Assembly (NCBI RefSeq): GCF_003545805.1
Contig: NZ_NMQR01000041.1
Location: forward strand, 1-37,158
Origin: Photorhabdus sp. CRCIA-P01
Lineage (GTDB): Bacteria > Pseudomonadota > Gammaproteobacteria > Enterobacterales > Enterobacteriaceae
Direction: 5' to 3'
DNA: 37,158 nt
This document shows, piece after piece, positions 34,170-37,158 of the stretch (the stretch's first letter is position 1; each line of letters starts with the position of its first letter). The position numbers and the translations under genes were made by a program. The notes below the pieces were generated by a model. The model was not told where the DNA came from. It searched no databases and worked only from the letters and a program-made list of their open reading frames with translations.

Positions 34170-34844
34170 ATGAACAAAATTAATGGAACATATATTTCAC
34201 CACAAATAATAAACACGATGGAAGCAAGCAATGAACCGTGGGGAATCAAAGATAAAAATTCACGCTTTATTTATGGTAATCTGGCCCTAAAATCTATTCA
34301 AAACATTCCAACTCCATTTGATTATGAAGGGCTTTTTGATGACGAACTTCCCTGGAATGGTGCAGAATTTGCGAAAGAATTTATCGATCATGATAAAATT
34401 GTAATGACAAAAGGAGAAAGAGTCTGTTCACTCGAAACATATACGTATGGAAAAGAAAAAATCTTATCGTCTTACTTCCAAGAAAAATTACCACTATATA
34501 ACGATGCAAAGGAATGTATAGGCATCTTTTTTCATGGATGGAAAGCCAAAGATTTTTCATTAATTAACCTATATCAATATTATAACGATCTACCCACATC
34601 TATTATATTCCAACCACCAACAGATACGTTTACCCAACGTGAGTGGGATATTATTTTCTTCTTTCTACAAAAATGCACCAGGAAACAGATTGGAAAAATA
34701 TTAAATATTGCTTACCGTACAGTTGAATCCCATATGACCAATATATATCACAAGATAGGTGTTGACTCCAATCAACAACTGGAAGAATATTGTCTCATCA
34801 ACAATTTTAAACGCTATGTACCCGAAAAATTTTTACTATCTTAG
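34170..34844 (+). CDS. PAS4-LuxR solo transcription regulator (1)
   Basis: 224 aa. Residues ~8-115 form a PAS4-like sensor (SNEPWGIKDKNSRFIYGN, the family's EPWG-KD-SRF-Y pattern). Residues ~150-215 are a LuxR HTH: TQREWDIIFFFLQ, KQIGKILNIAYRTVESHMTNIYHKIGV, including the recognition-helix TVESHM. No LuxI partner is nearby. Photorhabdus carries many such solos, thought to sense host or self signals. An ERIC directly upstream may influence its expression. Confidence 0.9.
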   Translation: MNKINGTYISPQIINTMEASNEPWGIKDKNSRFIYGNLALKSIQNIPTPFDYEGLFDDELPWNGAEFAKEFIDHDKIVMTKGERVCSLETYTYGKEKILSSYFQEKLPLYNDAKECIGIFFHGWKAKDFSLINLYQYYNDLPTSIIFQPPTDTFTQREWDIIFFFLQKCTRKQIGKILNIAYRTVESHMTNIYHKIGVDSNQQLEEYCLINNFKRYVPEKFLLS

Positions 34845-35086
34845 TAATTCCATTTACTATTTTCTAGTCATAAAAAGCATGATTAAATAGTTTATCTCTG
34901 TCGGTATGATGCAATCCTACCATCAATGGATGGTGATATTATCTCGAATTATATCGGCAGACTTTTTATATATTAAAAATATCAGTCACATAAACAGCTT
35001 AATACTTATTTAATTTTTTGGAGAAATAATCAAAGGGTGTCATGTCAACGATAAAATACACCCAAAATTAAATCTACAATGGCATA
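34845..35086. other. Intergenic region after LuxR solo 1
   Basis: AT-rich, no gene seen. It ends at an ERIC. Confidence 0.4.
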
Positions 35087-35213
35087 TATACTCTATGGAT
35101 TTCAAGATGCATCGCGACGGCAAGGGAGTGAATCCCCGGGAGCATAGAGAACTATGTGACCGGGGTGAGCGAGTGCAGCCAACAAGGAGGCAACTTGAAA
35201 GATAACGGGTATA
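35087..35213 (+). repeat. ERIC repeat, copy 5 (subtype A)
   Basis: 127 bp, TATA-bounded, core GTGACCGGGGTGAGCG and arm ATTTCAAGATGCATCGCGACG, nearly the same as copy 1 at 1325. It lies 18 bp from the 3' end of the PAAR stub and may mark the point where that gene was cut. Confidence 0.93.
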
Positions 35214-35231
35214 CACTGCGGGTATTTTCAG

Positions 35232-35318
35232 CTATGGCGGTAGCAGCAGCTTCGGCCTTATAATCTGTCCACCACAGGTAGTTTTGTCACCAACCAGCAG
35301 GTAATACCCTATTACCAT
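35232..35318 (-). pseudogene. PAAR-domain protein stub, 28 codons
   Basis: Minus strand ATG, then VIGYYLLVGDKTTCGGQII, which is the conserved N-terminus of PAAR spike proteins (YYLLxGDKTTCGGxI). It then diverges into RPKLLLPP and a stop, 18 bp before the ERIC. PAAR proteins cap type VI secretion or contractile tail spikes. The rest (~60 residues of PAAR repeat) is lost. Confidence 0.7.
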
Positions 35319-36250
35319 CTATTCACATCCCCATTAGCTAATCGCATTAAGAGTAGGTTTAATCGAAATTTTTACCCTATTATTACCACTTAAGTATTAA
35401 TAGATGATCAACAATGCAATCAATTTGCGTTAAAAAATACAGGAATATTCTGAAATTGATGAAAATCAGGTCAATTTTTTGCCTCCGACGTTATCTCGCT
35501 GGCACTGCCAAAACAGAAAATCATTGATAAAAACTTCGGAAAATGGGGTAAGAATGTGATTGTGACAAACACCTAAGTGGAACTTGAAATACAACTTTAT
35601 ATCTCGGACTATACCATTTTAAGTAAGTTTTTTATTTAATTATTCTTCAATAATTTAATTTCATAGAATTTACCTAACCTTAATTTTATTTAATAATAGC
35701 TATTGTCAGCAGCAGGCAAATTCAGACACAGCTTTTAGACTGAAAACTTCATATAGTTGATTATTCTGACATTTCCAAAATATAGTTTACCAAATTACGA
35801 TGACCTGTATATGACGTTTAAAAAGCATTCTTTAATTGATCGAATATTATTCTGATTAAATGCCATTTTTTCGCCATTATTCCGCTCCAAAAATAACACC
35901 TTCTTTTTCATTCTATTACCTATCATCGTTATAGCAACCGCTCCCTCATTCTTCGGTTAATGACAGAAAGTTTTTGATCTACGTCACTTAATTACTCACG
36001 ACTTAAAAAGGTTATTCATTAATTTTACTATCTAGTAAGTGATCTAAAATGTTTTTATACAAAATAGTATTTTTTGTTATATCCATTAATGTTAAAAGTT
36101 CCATTATATAACAATAAAAGGTTTAATTAATAAATATATGTATTTTGACGAGCAAGTTATTATATTCTATTATATTACCAAGGTATTTTGAGTATAATTA
36201 GTTAACAAATATGTCAGATAACAATTGAAATATTCGTCCAGGAGTCACCA
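35319..36250. other. Intergenic region with an unassigned gene fragment
   Basis: Plus strand about 35471-35575 reads SGQFFASDVISLALPKQKI then KNFGKWGKNVIVTNT and a stop, which looks like the 3' end of a lost gene; I cannot name it. It is near the PAAR stub, so it may be cargo from the same vanished locus. The remainder up to the second LuxR gene is AT-rich and holds nothing I can support. CCAGGAGTCACC before 36251 is the ribosome binding site of the next gene. Confidence 0.4.
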
Positions 36251-36871
36251 ATGCAACAGATGAAAAACAGACCTAATAATATCACCCCACAATTAATTCA
36301 TATGTGGGAAAAAAGTGATGAACCTTGGGGAGCTAAAGATCTCCAATCAAGATTTATTTATGCCAATTCTGCTTTTTATCAACTACTCAATTTGCCTGAA
36401 AATTTCGATATTACCGGGCTTTTAACAGGTGAATTACCCTCACCTATTGCAGAATATGAAAAAGAATTCCACCTTCAGGATCAAAAAGTTCTTCAAACAA
36501 TGCAACGCGTTAGTTCACTAGAAACGCATCCATTTGAAGAGCATAAGATTAAGCAAATCTATCTTTGTAATAAATACCCACTTTGTGATGAAGATGGCAA
36601 TTGTATTGGGCTCACTTTTCATATGTGCAAAACCAAAAACTTTTCTACTGCTTACTATTATGAAAAAACCCTTCCGGCGACGTTGGAATTTACCGCCCCT
36701 AATGACAAATTAACACAAACTGAATGGGAAATTCTCTTTCTAACTCTGCGCTCATTAGATGAAGAAAAAATCGGTGAAGAGTTAATGATAAGTCCCGAAG
36801 ATGTAGTTAATCATATTCAATCAATTTACCAAAAGTTCAATTTGCCATTACACGAAGAATTATACCCGTAA
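36251..36871 (+). CDS. PAS4-LuxR solo regulator (2), divergent and shortened C-terminus
   Basis: 206 aa. The sensor half is clearly paralogous to solo 1 (SDEPWGAKDLQSRFIYAN at ~22-40). The DNA-binding half follows the same plan (TQTEWEILFLTLRSLDEEKIGEELMIS) but the recognition helix reads EDVVNHIQSIYQ where solo 1 has RTVESHMTNIYH, and the last ~15 residues of the HTH region are missing (ends NLPLHEELYP). AGGAG precedes the ATG. It may no longer bind DNA well and could act as a modulator of solo 1, or be decaying. Confidence 0.85.
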   Translation: MQQMKNRPNNITPQLIHMWEKSDEPWGAKDLQSRFIYANSAFYQLLNLPENFDITGLLTGELPSPIAEYEKEFHLQDQKVLQTMQRVSSLETHPFEEHKIKQIYLCNKYPLCDEDGNCIGLTFHMCKTKNFSTAYYYEKTLPATLEFTAPNDKLTQTEWEILFLTLRSLDEEKIGEELMISPEDVVNHIQSIYQKFNLPLHEELYP

Positions 36872-36920
36872 TCATTGAAGATGCTTGATTTTATCCGAAA
36901 TGGAGATCATTATCCTCGCT

Positions 36921-37158
36921 ATGAAAATATTTATTACATCAGAACAAAAAATCAAACTTGAGCGTCTTCACGACACCACTCGCGATGGTCAAGTACGAGA
37001 CAGAATAAAAGCTATCCTTCTGGCTTCTGAAGGGTGGAGTTCTGTGATGATAGCTCAGGCATTGCGACTCCATCAGACCACGGTTGACCGCCATATCAGT
37101 GATTACCTTAATCACGGTAAACTTAAATCGGGTAATGGGGGGTCTGACAGTTTACTTT
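36921..37158 (+). mobile_element. IS630-family transposase, 5' part, runs off the window
   Basis: From ATG 36921: MKIFITSEQKIKLERLHD, then RDRIKAILLASEGWS and IAQALRLHQTTVDRHISDYL, the N-terminal helix-turn-helix of IS630-type transposases. 79 codons are open to the end of the window. An in-frame ATG seven codons earlier (36900) is a less likely start. The left inverted repeat should lie between 36872 and 36920 but I cannot define it without the right end. Confidence 0.85.

Overview
The window looks like a chromosomal segment of Photorhabdus (Morganellaceae). Three things point there: five 127-bp ERIC repeats, two PAS4-type LuxR solos in one neighbourhood, and a conserved enterobacterial block yecF / uvrY-uvrC-pgsA-glyW-cysT-leuZ. 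This is my reading of gene content; no database was searched.

Layout. 1-8.0 kb: an unrecognised 280-aa protein, an ERIC, a remnant of a VapB/VagC-type antitoxin, a MocR-type regulator (ydcR-like) divergent from a cyanide-insensitive-type cytochrome bd operon (cioA, cioB and a small DUF2474 subunit), an orphan NarX-like histidine kinase, and a siderophore-interacting ferric reductase behind a near-perfect Fur box. 8.4-12.7 kb: a secreted endonuclease I with an extra C-terminal cysteine domain, then tail-fibre array A (two fibre genes and one fibre-assembly gene, all minus strand). 12.9-20.2 kb: aqpZ with an altered selectivity filter, two tandem UspF-like genes separated by an ERIC, another ERIC, yecF, uvrY-uvrC-pgsA, and three tRNAs (Gly, Cys, Leu). 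20.2-27.5 kb: a collapsed P2-like prophage beside tRNA-Leu. It keeps ogr (plus a duplicated ogr stub), part of D, part of P, part of Q, a YafO-type toxin with an unusual partner, a decayed exonuclease and an integrase fragment. All genes between D and P are gone. 27.5-28.8 kb: fragments from other sources (DUF2213 phage protein, Mrr-like nuclease, small secreted protein). 29.0-33.2 kb: tail-fibre array B, with three fibre genes. One is fused in frame to its assembly protein. A broken fibre tip is also present, bordered by a solitary type I-F CRISPR-like repeat. 33.2-37.2 kb: AT-rich intergenic DNA, two ERICs, two PAS4-LuxR genes, a PAAR stub, and the start of an IS630-family transposase running off the end.

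How the parts may work together. cioABX is a respiratory unit and the MocR regulator probably controls the shared intergenic region. uvrY-uvrC-pgsA is a housekeeping operon with overlapping genes. The tail-fibre genes share an N-terminal attachment module, most share a collar domain, and four of five share a ~190-bp upstream segment, but their tips differ. No tail sheath, tube or baseplate genes are nearby, so the arrays look like reservoirs of receptor-binding tips for a tailocin or phage elsewhere in the genome (inference). The best lead for something undescribed is the solitary I-F repeat at 32002-32029. It keeps the Cas6f-type hairpin and 3' handle but has a changed 5' handle and no array or cas genes around it. 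It deserves testing as an RNA anti-CRISPR-like element or a CRISPR relic.
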